DNA of 64,000 bases, taken from Acephala macrosclerotiorum. Its lineage: Eukaryota; Ascomycota; Leotiomycetes; Helotiales; Mollisiaceae. This document shows positions 35,267 to 46,000 of the stretch, in pieces. The notes beneath the pieces are model-generated. The model was not told where the DNA came from. It saw nothing but the letters and a program-made list of their open reading frames with translations, and ran no database searches. The number at the start of each line of letters is the position of its first letter. Within the stretch, counting starts at the first letter, position 1. The translations under genes were made by a program, and so were the position numbers. Location: positions 62,001-126,000 of the forward strand of contig MU119238.1 in assembly GCA_014904845.1 (NCBI GenBank), read 5' to 3'.

Positions 35267-37171
35267 ATGTCCTTCGGCTACAGCGTTGGGGACTTCCTCA
35301 GCCTTACCAAATTAGCTTGGGATGTAGTCCAAAACACGCAGAGAGCATGTGGTGAACACGCAGCGTTAACTCGAGACCTCTTGGGGCTTCACACAGTAGT
35401 CCAACGACTCGAACTTGAAGTCTCGAACCCTCAATCTCTTCTTAATCGAAAGGACGATAATCCGCAAGAGGAGATCGCCCGCCTAGCCACAGACTGCAAT
35501 AAATTATTGCAAATTATGACCCGCATATTAGAAAAGTACAAAGAGCTATCAGACGAGGGTAGAAGTGTTACACAATTTTGGCAGAAAGTACGCTTCGGAA
35601 ACGGGGGAATGCAAGATATGAAGGACTTGAGACTGAAAATATTGACCTGCACATCTGCGATCACGCTGTTCTTGAACTTGCTTGTGATTGGATCACAAGG
35701 TAGAGTGGAGCAATTTATGGGCTCCCAAGATCAGGAAATGAAGAACATGCGACATTCGTTGAACTGGGTGGCGGCGTCCCTGCAGGCAAAATCTAATGGT
35801 GAATGCTCAGTACTTACGTCGCGAATCGGTGATGATAAGACATTCTGGAAAGGGCTTAGAAGGGAATTGATCGATGAAGGATTTTCAAGTGAAGTTCTCA
35901 GGAGGCACAAAACTGCAATCAAGCAGTATGTTTTAGAACTTGGTGACAGCGGGGCTTTGGATGATATCTCGAATGCGGGAGACGAATTACCTACTCAAAC
36001 GCAACCATCTTCGGCCCCATCCTCCAGCTTGTCAGACAGCGGTGGAAGCAATGTGGATCATTCAATATCTGTTTTAGAAGGGAGGGGAGATGAAATCGAA
36101 GAAAGTAACGGAAGCGATGCAGAGGACGTAGTAGACACGATGGATGCAGACTACGAGGAGGATATCGACAAGCATGAAGCAAAAGATACCTCTGCTGACC
36201 TAGAATTTGATGGGTCTTGGGACCATCAGTCATCTAAGGGTCTAGACGACAGCCAAGAGAACCGCAAGGAAACACGGAACGAAATTGAGGAAGATGAAGA
36301 CGGCGACGAAGACGGCGAAGATGAGAAAGATGTTGGATTTTTTGGATACGAAGCGAGTACCGAAGGGCAAGGCCTCTCAAGATTAAGTCGAAATGTTCTA
36401 CCAACTACAGGTGAGAATAGTGACGACACTGCCGATGAGCAAAACTGCCAAAACAGTGGATTCGGGAGCCAAGAGGATAGGTCCGATACGATGGCGACCA
36501 GAGAACCCTCGATGCATCCCCCTACAGTTAACCTCAACGAGCCATCTCAACCTCTTTCACCGGAAATAGATCATCCCCCGGTGATTTCCATGGATCTTTC
36601 GGAATTTCCAAGTGAGTTGCCAGGCGGCCACGGTGCTAGTTCTTCTGCAGCCAACTTATCGACGAACGAGCCTGACAACATCAACCCAAAACAAAGCTTC
36701 ACGCCACCGAACCCACTTAAGGGCATTTTGAAAAATGCGTCTCGTGGCATGACAGAGTCAAAGGAGGAGAAACCAACCGTGTCTGAGACGAGGATAGACT
36801 CTGAGACGAGTGAAGGCAATACTCTCTTGTCTTGGGCTTACTTCCATGTGGTGGACGAGGTGGACTGGCCAAATGATAAATCCCGACAACGTCTTGTAGA
36901 CAGAATGTCAAAACCGATCGAATACGGTGATCTTATGAATATCCTCTCAAAACACTTCGTGAGCGAAGATCAACGTATTGTCGAGTGCCTCCGACTCAGT
37001 GGTGCAGCGGTAGCAAAATTTGGGGGCAAAAATGCAGGCTTGATCCTACTGAAATCTAGAGTGTATGTCCCTCGCAGATTGTCGCACTATGGGACAATTA
37101 GTGGGTACAATATTGACTACAATGGATTTATACCAAGGAGATACAGGATTTGGGACCCTCTTGGGAGTTAG
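35267..37171 (+). CDS. protein with fungal STAND/NLR-type N-terminal domain and acidic disordered region
   Basis: A 634-residue single-exon protein. The first ~230 residues begin M-S-F-G-Y-S-V-G-D-F-L-S-L-T-K-L-A-W and are helical, with L-T-R-D-L-L-G-L-H-T-V-V-Q-R-L-E-L-E-V and a hydrophobic stretch (I-T-L-F-L-N-L-L-V-I). This is the well-known fungal N-terminal domain often found at the front of NACHT/ankyrin STAND receptors. No NACHT or NB-ARC P-loop and no repeats follow. Instead residues ~235-500 are disordered and rich in D, E and S, and a short globular C-terminal part (about 540-634) ends R-R-Y-R-I-W-D-P-L-G. It is therefore a stand-alone signalling or adaptor-like form rather than a full receptor. 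Its position beside HET loci is suggestive but not proof of a shared role. The ATG at 35267 matches the usual start of the domain. Confidence 0.8.
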   Translation: MSFGYSVGDFLSLTKLAWDVVQNTQRACGEHAALTRDLLGLHTVVQRLELEVSNPQSLLNRKDDNPQEEIARLATDCNKLLQIMTRILEKYKELSDEGRSVTQFWQKVRFGNGGMQDMKDLRLKILTCTSAITLFLNLLVIGSQGRVEQFMGSQDQEMKNMRHSLNWVAASLQAKSNGECSVLTSRIGDDKTFWKGLRRELIDEGFSSEVLRRHKTAIKQYVLELGDSGALDDISNAGDELPTQTQPSSAPSSSLSDSGGSNVDHSISVLEGRGDEIEESNGSDAEDVVDTMDADYEEDIDKHEAKDTSADLEFDGSWDHQSSKGLDDSQENRKETRNEIEEDEDGDEDGEDEKDVGFFGYEASTEGQGLSRLSRNVLPTTGENSDDTADEQNCQNSGFGSQEDRSDTMATREPSMHPPTVNLNEPSQPLSPEIDHPPVISMDLSEFPSELPGGHGASSSAANLSTNEPDNINPKQSFTPPNPLKGILKNASRGMTESKEEKPTVSETRIDSETSEGNTLLSWAYFHVVDEVDWPNDKSRQRLVDRMSKPIEYGDLMNILSKHFVSEDQRIVECLRLSGAAVAKFGGKNAGLILLKSRVYVPRRLSHYGTISGYNIDYNGFIPRRYRIWDPLGS

Positions 37172-37980
37172 ATAGGGTAGGGGGTGTAACAGACGCGCCA
37201 TCAGTATCCCTTTCAGGTTTTTAGATTCTCAGCTTTGAACAGGATGGGCTAGGCAGTTCAATTGCAATTCAATTGCAGACAAATATTTGTGTCTTTTTCT
37301 TCTCTCATTTTACCATTGCAATAGTCTGTCCGCAAAGCTAGTTATTGACCACAAGAGCTCTACTTCGGCACTCTGGAGCTAAGCTCTGTTATCCAGCGAA
37401 CTGATGCTATGGCGAATCCTATATCCAATTCCCTACAAATTTCTCGTGTTCATTGCCACCAGGCTCGTGTATACACTAGAAATTTGAAAGCAAACTTCCC
37501 AAGCATATAGAAATGTCGTTCGTCTGCCAAGAAATTGCTTTTGTCGGAATTCCAGTGCGCCTGCGGATGCTGATAAAGTTGCGCCTAGAAAGCTACCATA
37601 CATCTCATCTCGAGATACGCGGTATAGAACGATCTTGTGATGGTCGAAGTAAAGCTCCGGATTTTGGCGTTTGGGGGCCTCGCGTTGTTTGGCGTAGAGT
37701 GGATTTGTAATTTGATTGGATGGAGGGGAATGAAACCGAACTGACGGGTTTAGCATAAATTGTAGAAGAACTTTATATCGAGACGGCCCGAACATCCACC
37801 CGTTATAGGAAACAGTGGGGTTTTGGATGCGAGTTTGAAGAAAATACTCTTGGCTGATGAGTTGTTCCGAGGAAAGTAACTCCGATTCTAGTGAAAGGTG
37901 GATGGATGTATGTCTAGATCACCAAAGGTCATGATTTGCAGATTTGGCTCACTTACTTCTTGCTTTCAAATATTCGATTC
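37172..37980. other. intergenic, no gene seen
   Basis: This is the 3' flank of two converging genes. A minus-strand frame at 37433-37795 has no recognisable motif. Confidence 0.5.
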
Positions 37981-39488
37981 TTATGTACCGACATCGTACA
38001 ATACATCCGTCCGAATGACATACTTCGCACTCGGCTTTTCTCCTTGACGAACACCCGTACCTTCATGCAATAAACTTCCCTCCGTCTCGCCATGAGGAAA
38101 CATCGCCACACTTCCTTGTATAGGCTTGACAGGATATGCATTCATGCTCCCCTCTCTCGCACTCGGCAAGAAGAATGTCGTTTCTCCAGCATCGAATTCG
38201 TCGTTCAGGTATATCAAGAAGGTGAAGAGAGATGATTGTTTCGAATCTGAAGGGGAGGAGTCGTAGATGTAGGTGTCGTTGGTTGGATCGATGCTGGAAG
38301 GAGGCCATGCTCCGTCTATCAAGATTTTTAGTGAGGAATACGGTGCGAAGGATAGGGGAACCGACCGATGTGGGCTCTGTATTCCGCTCCAGGCACGTAT
38401 CTGTAGACACGAAACCTTCGATTCAGACCTCTGACCTTCTTTCCACCTACCGTCTCCGGCACTAAAGCTACAACTCTTCCCCAGAGCTTCGTGCAGAATG
38501 CATTGTCCACTATCCAGTAGAAATTATGCGCTAGAATGCTGACCTCCTCTCCTTCCGCACGAATCGGGGCATCTGGTGTGAAGCCAATTTTCTCCGCAGC
38601 AGCAACTATCTGCTCGCACTCATTTGGTGACAAAACATCCTTGAGAAGATGTAGATTCGGGACGATATCGTGTTTGTGAAGAGTAGCTTTCGTCCTTTCC
38701 GGCTCAAGCAGAATCGCATCATCCCTAGAAGCCCAAAGAATAGCAGGATGATGATTCGGCGGTCTCCTCTGCAACCCCGGTGTCGTCTCAATCGTCCGAA
38801 ACCTCTCCCTAATACCCTCCCCAACACACCCAAAAATCTTCCCATCCTGCACTCTCTTATAAACCATCCTCCTCTCCTCCTCACCCCGCAAATTCCAAAC
38901 CGGCCTAGGCACAATCGGACTAGCAGTCTCCAATCCAACCACCGCATAATCAATCGGCCCCGTAACCCTCAACACCCCATCCAACACCACAAGTAACTCC
39001 TTCTCCCTGTCCCCTCTCTTCTCCCCCACCAACTGTTCCGCCAACCCACTCACAACATCCAAATCCCTAACCCATCTACACAACGCACCTAATTTCGGTT
39101 TCTGTCCCCTAATTCTCATCTCTGATAACAATATCCTAGCTTCGGTGTATCCGCCATCTGCGAGAGCGCCGCTGATTCGGGCAGTGAGGTTCGTGTCGAT
39201 GGAGGCGTTGAAGCCAGTTGTGCAGGATTGGCGGAAGGTGTAGACGGCTGTTCGGAGGTCTTTGCAGGACTTGGATTTTATGACGCTTGGGTGCTCGGAG
39301 AGAGTGTTTAGAGTGTCAATGGCGAGGTCGAGGTCGTCGGGTTCGAGGCCGAGGGATTGGATGGTTTTTGGTTCGAGGGTGTCGGTTTCTGGAGGAGGGG
39401 TGATGACGGATGTTGATGACTTGAGCTTCTTCGATGGGACTTCAGCTATGGTAGCCTGCTGCTTCCTCTTGGATTTTGATTTCGCCAT
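37981..39488 (-). CDS. 2-oxoglutarate/Fe(II)-dependent dioxygenase, prolyl 4-hydroxylase-like
   Basis: Two exons, 38366-39488 and 37981-38315, encode 485 residues. The 50-nt intron 38316-38365 has CTAAAA-like branch and GATAG end, with a less usual GTCGGT donor. The N terminus is lysine-rich (K-S-K-S-K-R-K and P-S-K-K-L-K), which could act as a nuclear signal. The C-terminal ~200 residues form the double-stranded beta-helix: L-S-P-N-E-C-E-Q-I-V, then R-V-Y-R-Y-V-P-G-A-E-Y-R-A-H. The splice creates H-I-D-G, the H-x-D iron motif. F-T-F-L-I-Y-L-N-D-E-F-D-A-G-E-T-T-F-F and then L-L-H-E-G-T-G-V give the distal His, and K-Y-V-I-R-T-D-V-L-Y the 2-oxoglutarate-binding basic residue. All catalytic residues are present. 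The ATG at 39488 (good context) was preferred over the in-frame 39575. The substrate, protein or small molecule, is unknown. Confidence 0.88.
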
Positions 39489-39908
39489 TGTATGTTGTGT
39501 TGTGTAGTAAGTTGAGAGAAGAGCGGAGAGCGGAGAGCTGGAGAAATTATTCTGCCGTTTGTGGAGGGGTGGCAAAGGCGGTAAGGGCTCAATTTCTGGG
39601 GAAGCGAGGGATATTCTCTATTCGACCACAAACTGTGGGACGTGTTAATCGGTGGAGGGGTCTTTTTTGAGAAAGATGTGCAGTCATTCTGTTATTTGCA
39701 CAAAGTTGAGGACATTTTTATTCGTTGTGATTCGTTACGTCCTACTCAAGATCGTTTCTCAACTATGTCTATCACTGTATTAATGTGTACTGCCTCGACG
39801 TAGCATGTGAACCGCCCACTCTGGCAATGCCTGTATCAAGCATAAAATATTGCTGTGCCATGTCCATAAATTCTGTTCTTTTCGGACTTCTTTCGGATGA
39901 ATCTCTTC
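39489..39908. other. intergenic, no gene seen
   Basis: This is the upstream flank of the dioxygenase gene and the 3' flank of the F-box gene. Nothing is recognised. Confidence 0.5.
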
Positions 39909-41345
39909 TCAGTACCAATCATGACCCTCTTCACCCTGCTTGACATTCTTCGGATTCAAAGACAACAGCCTCTGTCCCGGCATAGTAACCCCAGACTGAG
40001 CTTCAAAGATCCCCGAAATAGCCCTCTTACCCATCATATTGAAAGAGCTATACTCTGCTTCCCCATTGACAGACGCCCATTCAGGCGTGGAAGGCGAAGA
40101 TCCATCTCCCAAATCACTCCACCTCGTCACAGTAATAACCTGTTTAAACTTCACCACCGGATCCAACTTATCCTCCGCCAGTTTCAACTCAACCAAATAC
40201 TCAGTCGGGCAATCAGGACATCGTCTCATGGGTCTGCAAAAAGAGCACAATGTGACGATCGGGTTCACATTCCTCAACGCCAATTGAATCTGTGGTCCTT
40301 GCTTAAGCTGCTGCGTGATTCCCTGCCTGTGTTCTGGGATATGTGCCAAAGCACACTTGCAGATATTCATCAATTCGCCGTCCCGCCAATGGGCACAGCA
40401 GGAGAAGTACGGCGTGTAGTCTTCTCGAGAGTAGAGCAGGTGTCGTTGTCCGCTAGGTGGTAATTTCGGGGCTGCGAAGCTCTGGCTGACGACTCGCATA
40501 AGAAGATGGCCTTTGTAGATGTAGTATCGAGTCTGGTGAGTCCATTCGCTATCCGGGTCTTTCCAACGGCGACAGAGCGATGCCAGAGCAATGCCGTGAT
40601 TGGGTGAGTGCTTGATTGCTCGAAATGCAAGTTGGACGAACGTGTATGGAAGGGTGTTTCCCGGCGTGAGACGAATGCGTGGAGGCACAAATCCAGGCTT
40701 CCCAACACTTGGACATTTGTACAGAGGATTGAATACCAGTGTTGGCCTAAGTTTTTCTTGTCCGAGCTGCGTCCTGTGATGGTAGGTACCGCAATCGAAG
40801 CAGAGCAGATGAGCAGGCAAGTGCTCATCTAGACGATGTAAGAACTTGTTCCTCTCTTTGAGGTTCTCAGGCTGCTCGAGAGCCATCCACGGTCCTGGAC
40901 CAAGACGAACCGCCAGCACCTTGCTTGAGAATGCCAAACTTGCAACATCACTAAGAGATAGGTAGGATGCAATAAGTTCCCAAAGAGCGGATGGTAAGCT
41001 GGCGATAACGGGTTCTCCAGGTGGCCGCCATGCCCCCAAGTCAGCCCGAGTCAAATTCACAGCTTCATCCAGAGAGTCGCTAGATTCGTGATGAGCCAAC
41101 CCATGAAGGAGATCCGTATCATCTCGACGCTCTCCAGTCTGTTCGTCAGTATTGTCTTGATTCGTAGGTCTGTAAATTGCTCCGTGTTGAAGTCGGTTCC
41201 CAGTCGCAGTCAGTGGCGGGGTAATCTCTTTGATCGAAGGATCAGCCACGGACTTCTTTCTCAAACGATTTGTAGACTTCTTGGGTCTCAAAGCAAGAGC
41301 GAGGCGACTTGAAAAACTTAGTTTGCGAGGTTGAACATCCGCCAT
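39909..41345 (-). CDS. F-box protein
   Basis: A 478-residue single-exon protein. An F-box sits at about residues 112-150 (I-A-S-L-P-S-A-L-W-E-L-I-A-S-Y-L, then D-V-A-S-L-A-F-S-S-K), the segment that binds Skp1 in SCF ubiquitin ligases. The remainder has Cys pairs (C-F-D-C-G-T-Y and C-S-F-C-R-P-M-R-R-C-P-D-C), which could hold zinc, and no leucine-rich or WD repeats. This is the common layout of Pezizomycotina F-box proteins with a cysteine-bearing C-terminal part. The target is unknown. The N-terminal ~100 residues are basic and disordered. It is divergent from the hydrolase gene, whose start lies 358 bp away. Confidence 0.85.
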   Translation of the reverse strand: MADVQPRKLSFSSRLALALRPKKSTNRLRKKSVADPSIKEITPPLTATGNRLQHGAIYRPTNQDNTDEQTGERRDDTDLLHGLAHHESSDSLDEAVNLTRADLGAWRPPGEPVIASLPSALWELIASYLSLSDVASLAFSSKVLAVRLGPGPWMALEQPENLKERNKFLHRLDEHLPAHLLCFDCGTYHHRTQLGQEKLRPTLVFNPLYKCPSVGKPGFVPPRIRLTPGNTLPYTFVQLAFRAIKHSPNHGIALASLCRRWKDPDSEWTHQTRYYIYKGHLLMRVVSQSFAAPKLPPSGQRHLLYSREDYTPYFSCCAHWRDGELMNICKCALAHIPEHRQGITQQLKQGPQIQLALRNVNPIVTLCSFCRPMRRCPDCPTEYLVELKLAEDKLDPVVKFKQVITVTRWSDLGDGSSPSTPEWASVNGEAEYSSFNMMGKRAISGIFEAQSGVTMPGQRLLSLNPKNVKQGEEGHDWY

Positions 41346-41703
41346 GTTGAAGGGTAGTCCTGGATGGATATTGTCCGGCAGTTGAGCCGTTCACTAGCGG
41401 GATCGTGGTCAGGGGTAGCTTCAGGCGTGAAAATTGGCAGTGATAGAATAGAAAATTGAGCAACTGATGTCTACTAAATGACACGTAAAGACGGAAATAA
41501 TATAGAGGATTTGGGATGGTACAATGAAGGTTATAATTGATCTTGGTGAAGATAGAAGAAAGAATCAAAATCTGATGACGATATGGAGAAGTTTGTTTAC
41601 GCCCGGCTTCTCCGGGTGAGGCTATCACCGTGGCGCATGCATGTATCAGCAACACGCATCCTCGGCTCGCTTTCTCATCTTCAACCCTCAACAACTATCC
41701 AAT

Positions 41704-42870
41704 ATGAAGGCGCCATATCATTCTACAGAATATGTACGATCATGGCAACGCACATCACCAACCTATGAGCACCTCACTCGTCTCTTCCGGACTTCCCAAT
41801 CCCTCATTCTCTTCTCAATCCAATTACCCCTCATTGGCCTCGATCAACTCCTCGGTACATCTCGTTATGGACGTCCAAGCTGGACTTTCGTCCAACGATG
41901 CCAATGTCTCCTTGCTTCATATATGGTCTGGTCTCTGAATCCAGCAACTAGACCCGTGAAAGATGTTCTATCAGACGAAGCTCGACAAGAAATCCCCAAA
42001 CTGGATCCAAAGCATCATGCATCTCTAGTCATCGTGCCTCCTTGCCCAGACAAGCTGTTTGGAGATGCACTCCACGAAGAGGTTAAACCAGAACCATGTC
42101 CCTGTTTCTGGCAATGGACAGACAACATCCCCTCTCCCCTCTCAGACTCAACGCCTTTCGCAGAAAGGAAAGCCATAATGTACTTTGTCGGCGGAGGAAT
42201 GGTCCAAGGCCACCCCCTCCGTACCCCATTTCCATTCACCGTTGCAACCACAACCTCCATCCCCATATTCGGCGTCAACTTCCGCAAATGCGTCACGAAG
42301 AAAACAGCCTTCCCAGCAGCATTACAAGACGCGGTTTCCGCATTCTTCTACCTCCTCTTCCAAGGCTTCTTACCAGAAAACATCTCCATCATGGGCGATT
42401 CGGGTGGAGGAGGAATTGCAATCACCACTCTCTTATATCTGAATCGACAGAAGCTACCCATGCCAGGGAACGCAATCCTAAGCTCCCCGTTCGTGGATCT
42501 GGTTGATGATTTCCATTCTGATGATGAGGCATTGAGGCTCGATTTCGTGAATCCAGAGATGATGAGTATGGTCGCTCACCAGTACAGTGAGAATAGGCCC
42601 GATTTGAGAGGTACTTTACTTTCACCTGCTAGGGGAGAGCTTCCGGAGGGATATGGTTTTGATGGGTGGCCAAGGACGTTTGTGGTGTGGGGTGAGGTTG
42701 AGCTTTTCAAGCATGGGATTGTAAGGTTTGTTGAGAATCTGAGGAAGGTCGGGGTGGAGGTTGACGTGTTAGAGGGGAAGGATTATGTCCATGATTGGGC
42801 GATGTTTACGAAGGATAGGAGTCGGGAGGGGTCATTTGGGCGGATACAGGACTTCATGAAGGGAAATTGA
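41704..42870 (+). CDS. alpha/beta hydrolase (HSL/GDXG-type esterase)
   Basis: A 388-residue single-exon hydrolase. The oxyanion region reads Y-F-V-G-G-G-M-V-Q-G-H-P, a variant of the H-G-G-G motif. The nucleophile elbow is S-I-M-G-D-S-G-G-G-G (G-D-S-G-G, catalytic Ser). Near the end, F-V-V-W-G-E-V-E-L-F-K lies where the acid residue is expected, and D-Y-V-H-D-W carries the catalytic His. It probably hydrolyses short-chain esters or a secondary-metabolite ester. A hydrophobic stretch near residues 25-45 could be a signal anchor. The ATG at 41704 has a better context than the in-frame ATG at 41641. The first oxyanion His is replaced by Val, which might affect activity. Confidence 0.85.
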   Translation: MKAPYHSTEYVRSWQRTSPTYEHLTRLFRTSQSLILFSIQLPLIGLDQLLGTSRYGRPSWTFVQRCQCLLASYMVWSLNPATRPVKDVLSDEARQEIPKLDPKHHASLVIVPPCPDKLFGDALHEEVKPEPCPCFWQWTDNIPSPLSDSTPFAERKAIMYFVGGGMVQGHPLRTPFPFTVATTTSIPIFGVNFRKCVTKKTAFPAALQDAVSAFFYLLFQGFLPENISIMGDSGGGGIAITTLLYLNRQKLPMPGNAILSSPFVDLVDDFHSDDEALRLDFVNPEMMSMVAHQYSENRPDLRGTLLSPARGELPEGYGFDGWPRTFVVWGEVELFKHGIVRFVENLRKVGVEVDVLEGKDYVHDWAMFTKDRSREGSFGRIQDFMKGN

Positions 42871-43080
42871 TGCTGGCATTTAATCTCGCGATGAAACATA
42901 TATACTGAAGTGAAATTACGTGTATGTCCCCACATCATTCCTTGCATAATAGCTATTTTTCCTTTCCCCACTTCGTTGTGAGGGTTACAGCAAACATTCA
43001 TACACCTAACCCTTCTACACTACTCCAAACAAAAATATACAACAATGACACAAAACACAGCAACAAAAAATAGCTCAACT

Positions 43081-46000
43081 CTAAATACCAGGAGGCGAAA
43101 ACCCAGTAGCATTCGGCCAATTCCCCATCCCTGCTGGATCCTTCCCAATCCTCACAAACCGCCCAACACTCGGCGTCGGTCCATCCAGCACAAAAAACAT
43201 AAACCACCCCGGCGGAGCAACATGTGCATTCGGCGGCGCCGTCACAATGCAAATCTGGACCGCACAAACCACATCAGGGAAGATAGTCCTCTGACCCATC
43301 GAATTTCCATGCGTCGATACCACAGATCCCAACATTGAGATCTTGAGAGTGGACGTAAAGCTAGAGGTCACTGTTACAGTGATCGACTCTCCATAATCCC
43401 AATCCGTGCTTGAGAGGCTAAAGGTTGGGCGTGGGAGCCCGGAGAGGAGATATGGTGGTGTGAAGACTTCGACTCTGTATTCTTCAGGCCATTGTCCTAG
43501 AGGTTGGATGAAATCTCCCGTGGGATCGGAGCCGGAAACGAGGACGCGACCATCAAGTAGGACTGTTGCTTCTGAATGATACAGACGGGCGACAGATGTG
43601 TTGGCCATGACGCTCATGCGGAAGTTGTGTGGTTGAGATGGGTCGTACAGAACAGCGTTTAGATTGGGGTCGCCTCCGAGGCCGAAACCTGCTACGCCGT
43701 GTTGGCCGCCGTTGAGGATGAGGTAGGTTCCATCTGGAAGACCTGCGATACAGGGCATTACACGTCTGGAAGGCTGAGAGAAGGAGTAAGTTTTGTAGTT
43801 CATTCTCGGGTTGATTTCATCACTTACCATTCTTTCGATGATCCATACCGGTTCTGGGTCCTCCGGAGCAGTGGTGATGCAGTTGTCAAGCGCAAATCCA
43901 CCTCCAGCTGTTGAGCCACCACAAATCAACACCTCCAAATTCTGCGTATAAGGAGCATAGTGCGGTAGCAGGACCATCGTGCCCTCCAATTGGTAAGTGC
44001 GTCCCCCAGTAGGATCATTGACAGCCGCAGGCATATTCGGAAGCGTCTTAATAGTCTGGAACGTCTTCTCGTCTAGAATTCGTGCCTCGTTATAATACGC
44101 GATGAAGATTCCAGACGGAACGACACAAATGAATGGGTAGAGGTTGAATGGCGCTGTTCGATCGAGAAAATCCAGGTAGACCGTCGTGTTTGAGAATCCA
44201 CTTACCGTCGATGGGTCGGGGACACCTGTTGCGGGAAGGATCTCGAGATTAGGTTGCTGTTGAGCGTTGCTTCCGATTTCTCCACCGACGACTATACAAA
44301 GTCAGCTCCACGTCCCTACACGTCTAGATTCTTTGAGAAAAAGAAATGAGGACGACTTACTGAGCATAGACCCGTTCGCCATTATCATAGCCGAAGCATA
44401 CCAACGCGGTACTTGCAACGAAATAATACCTTGATCCTCCTCCCATTCGTGAGTTCCCAGTACACCATCAGATCCATCCGGCCAATACAGTCTCACACCA
44501 AAATTCGAAGCGCCAGCCCAGCCTCCAACGGTAATCTGTCTACCAGCCTTATCAGGCAGTGTAAGTCCAGCCGCACAAAAGACATCAGTTTTGAACCCAG
44601 TCATAGCCCTCCATGCCGAGCTAAAGTTGCCAATTTGAGACAGATCAAGCTCATATGCTCCAGTTCCGTTGGGCTCACCCGAGCCATACTTTTCTACAAA
44701 CGTAACTTTACCTGTGACGACTTGCGACACGATCAGAGGAACGACAACACCGCCAATTAGTAGTGAGTAGTCTCCTGCCGCGGCGCCAGTAGGGAAGTTG
44801 AAGTTGTAGAGTGGCTCGGAACCATTCCATGCATAGTACGCCATGAGATTTCCAGATCCACAGAGATAGGAGCTGTTGCCTGCACAGACGGAATTGCACT
44901 GGGTGTCGGGAAAGATTTGTGGAATGGCGCTACGGATGTAGTTTTGGACATCGAGGGGGTTTGTCGATACGCCGGGGGCTGAGGCGACTTGGATATTCTC
45001 GACATCACCGCAGACTATCAATGTGAGTTAAAACTATGGGTCTCAAAGTGGCAGGTGATGCACTTACAGCATTGCGAACCGTATTCGAGGCCAGCGGCAT
45101 TATAACCAAACGCCTGACATTGAACAATGCATGCATTTGGCGTATTGCTAGCATTGTTCCAAACCATGTACGGGAATGTTGATATAATCTCGGCGGGATC
45201 TTGAAGTGAAGGGATGTTGTCTCTATTTCGCCATTAGCTCCGAATGGACTATTTACGACACGCAACCTACTGGAGACATCCTTTGTAAACCCAATTGGCA
45301 GGTAAATTGGTCGTCTGAATCGCAGGTGGTTGGTAAACTTTAGGAACTCCAATCGAGAACACGGAAATTCGGTTTCCTGCACCACAAAACTCGTTTGGAT
45401 TCCCTCCACATGGCATATTGCAATCGGCCTGGTTTAGTGCTAGTGTAGCTCCGTTGTAGAGGAAGTTATCGCAAAAACATTGAACGCTCCACTCCATGCC
45501 GGCAATGGTATAGCCTTGCGACGCACACTTCGCCTCGCAAGATCCTTGTGTAAGTGTTTGACTGTCAGGTTGACCCTGGCTAAGTATGCGTCCGTTGTAG
45601 CCATCTAGGTAACAGCCTTGATATGTCCAGGCTGAGGGTGCCGATGTTTGGCTCAAGACACTCGTTGTGACGGTGGACGAAGAAAGTGTAGCTACTGTCG
45701 ACCCGGAAATAGCCGCTGACGAGAGGGATGTAGCTAAAGATGGACTGGAAGTTGATGTACTGCTGCTGGTGGCAGTTGTTGGTAGGATTTGATATAACTC
45801 GAGTCGATTCCCGTTTCCACAGTATTGGTATGGGTTTCCCGGACAAATCATACTACAGTCACTCAGAGGGGCTGGCACAGAACCAACGTCGAGGGTATTG
45901 CCACAGTAGCCTTGGTGTGCATGTTAGTGGATACTAGAAATTGCAAAGGGGTAACAAACATTCTCCCGCATATTCAACACCAAAGTACGTATATCCGTTG

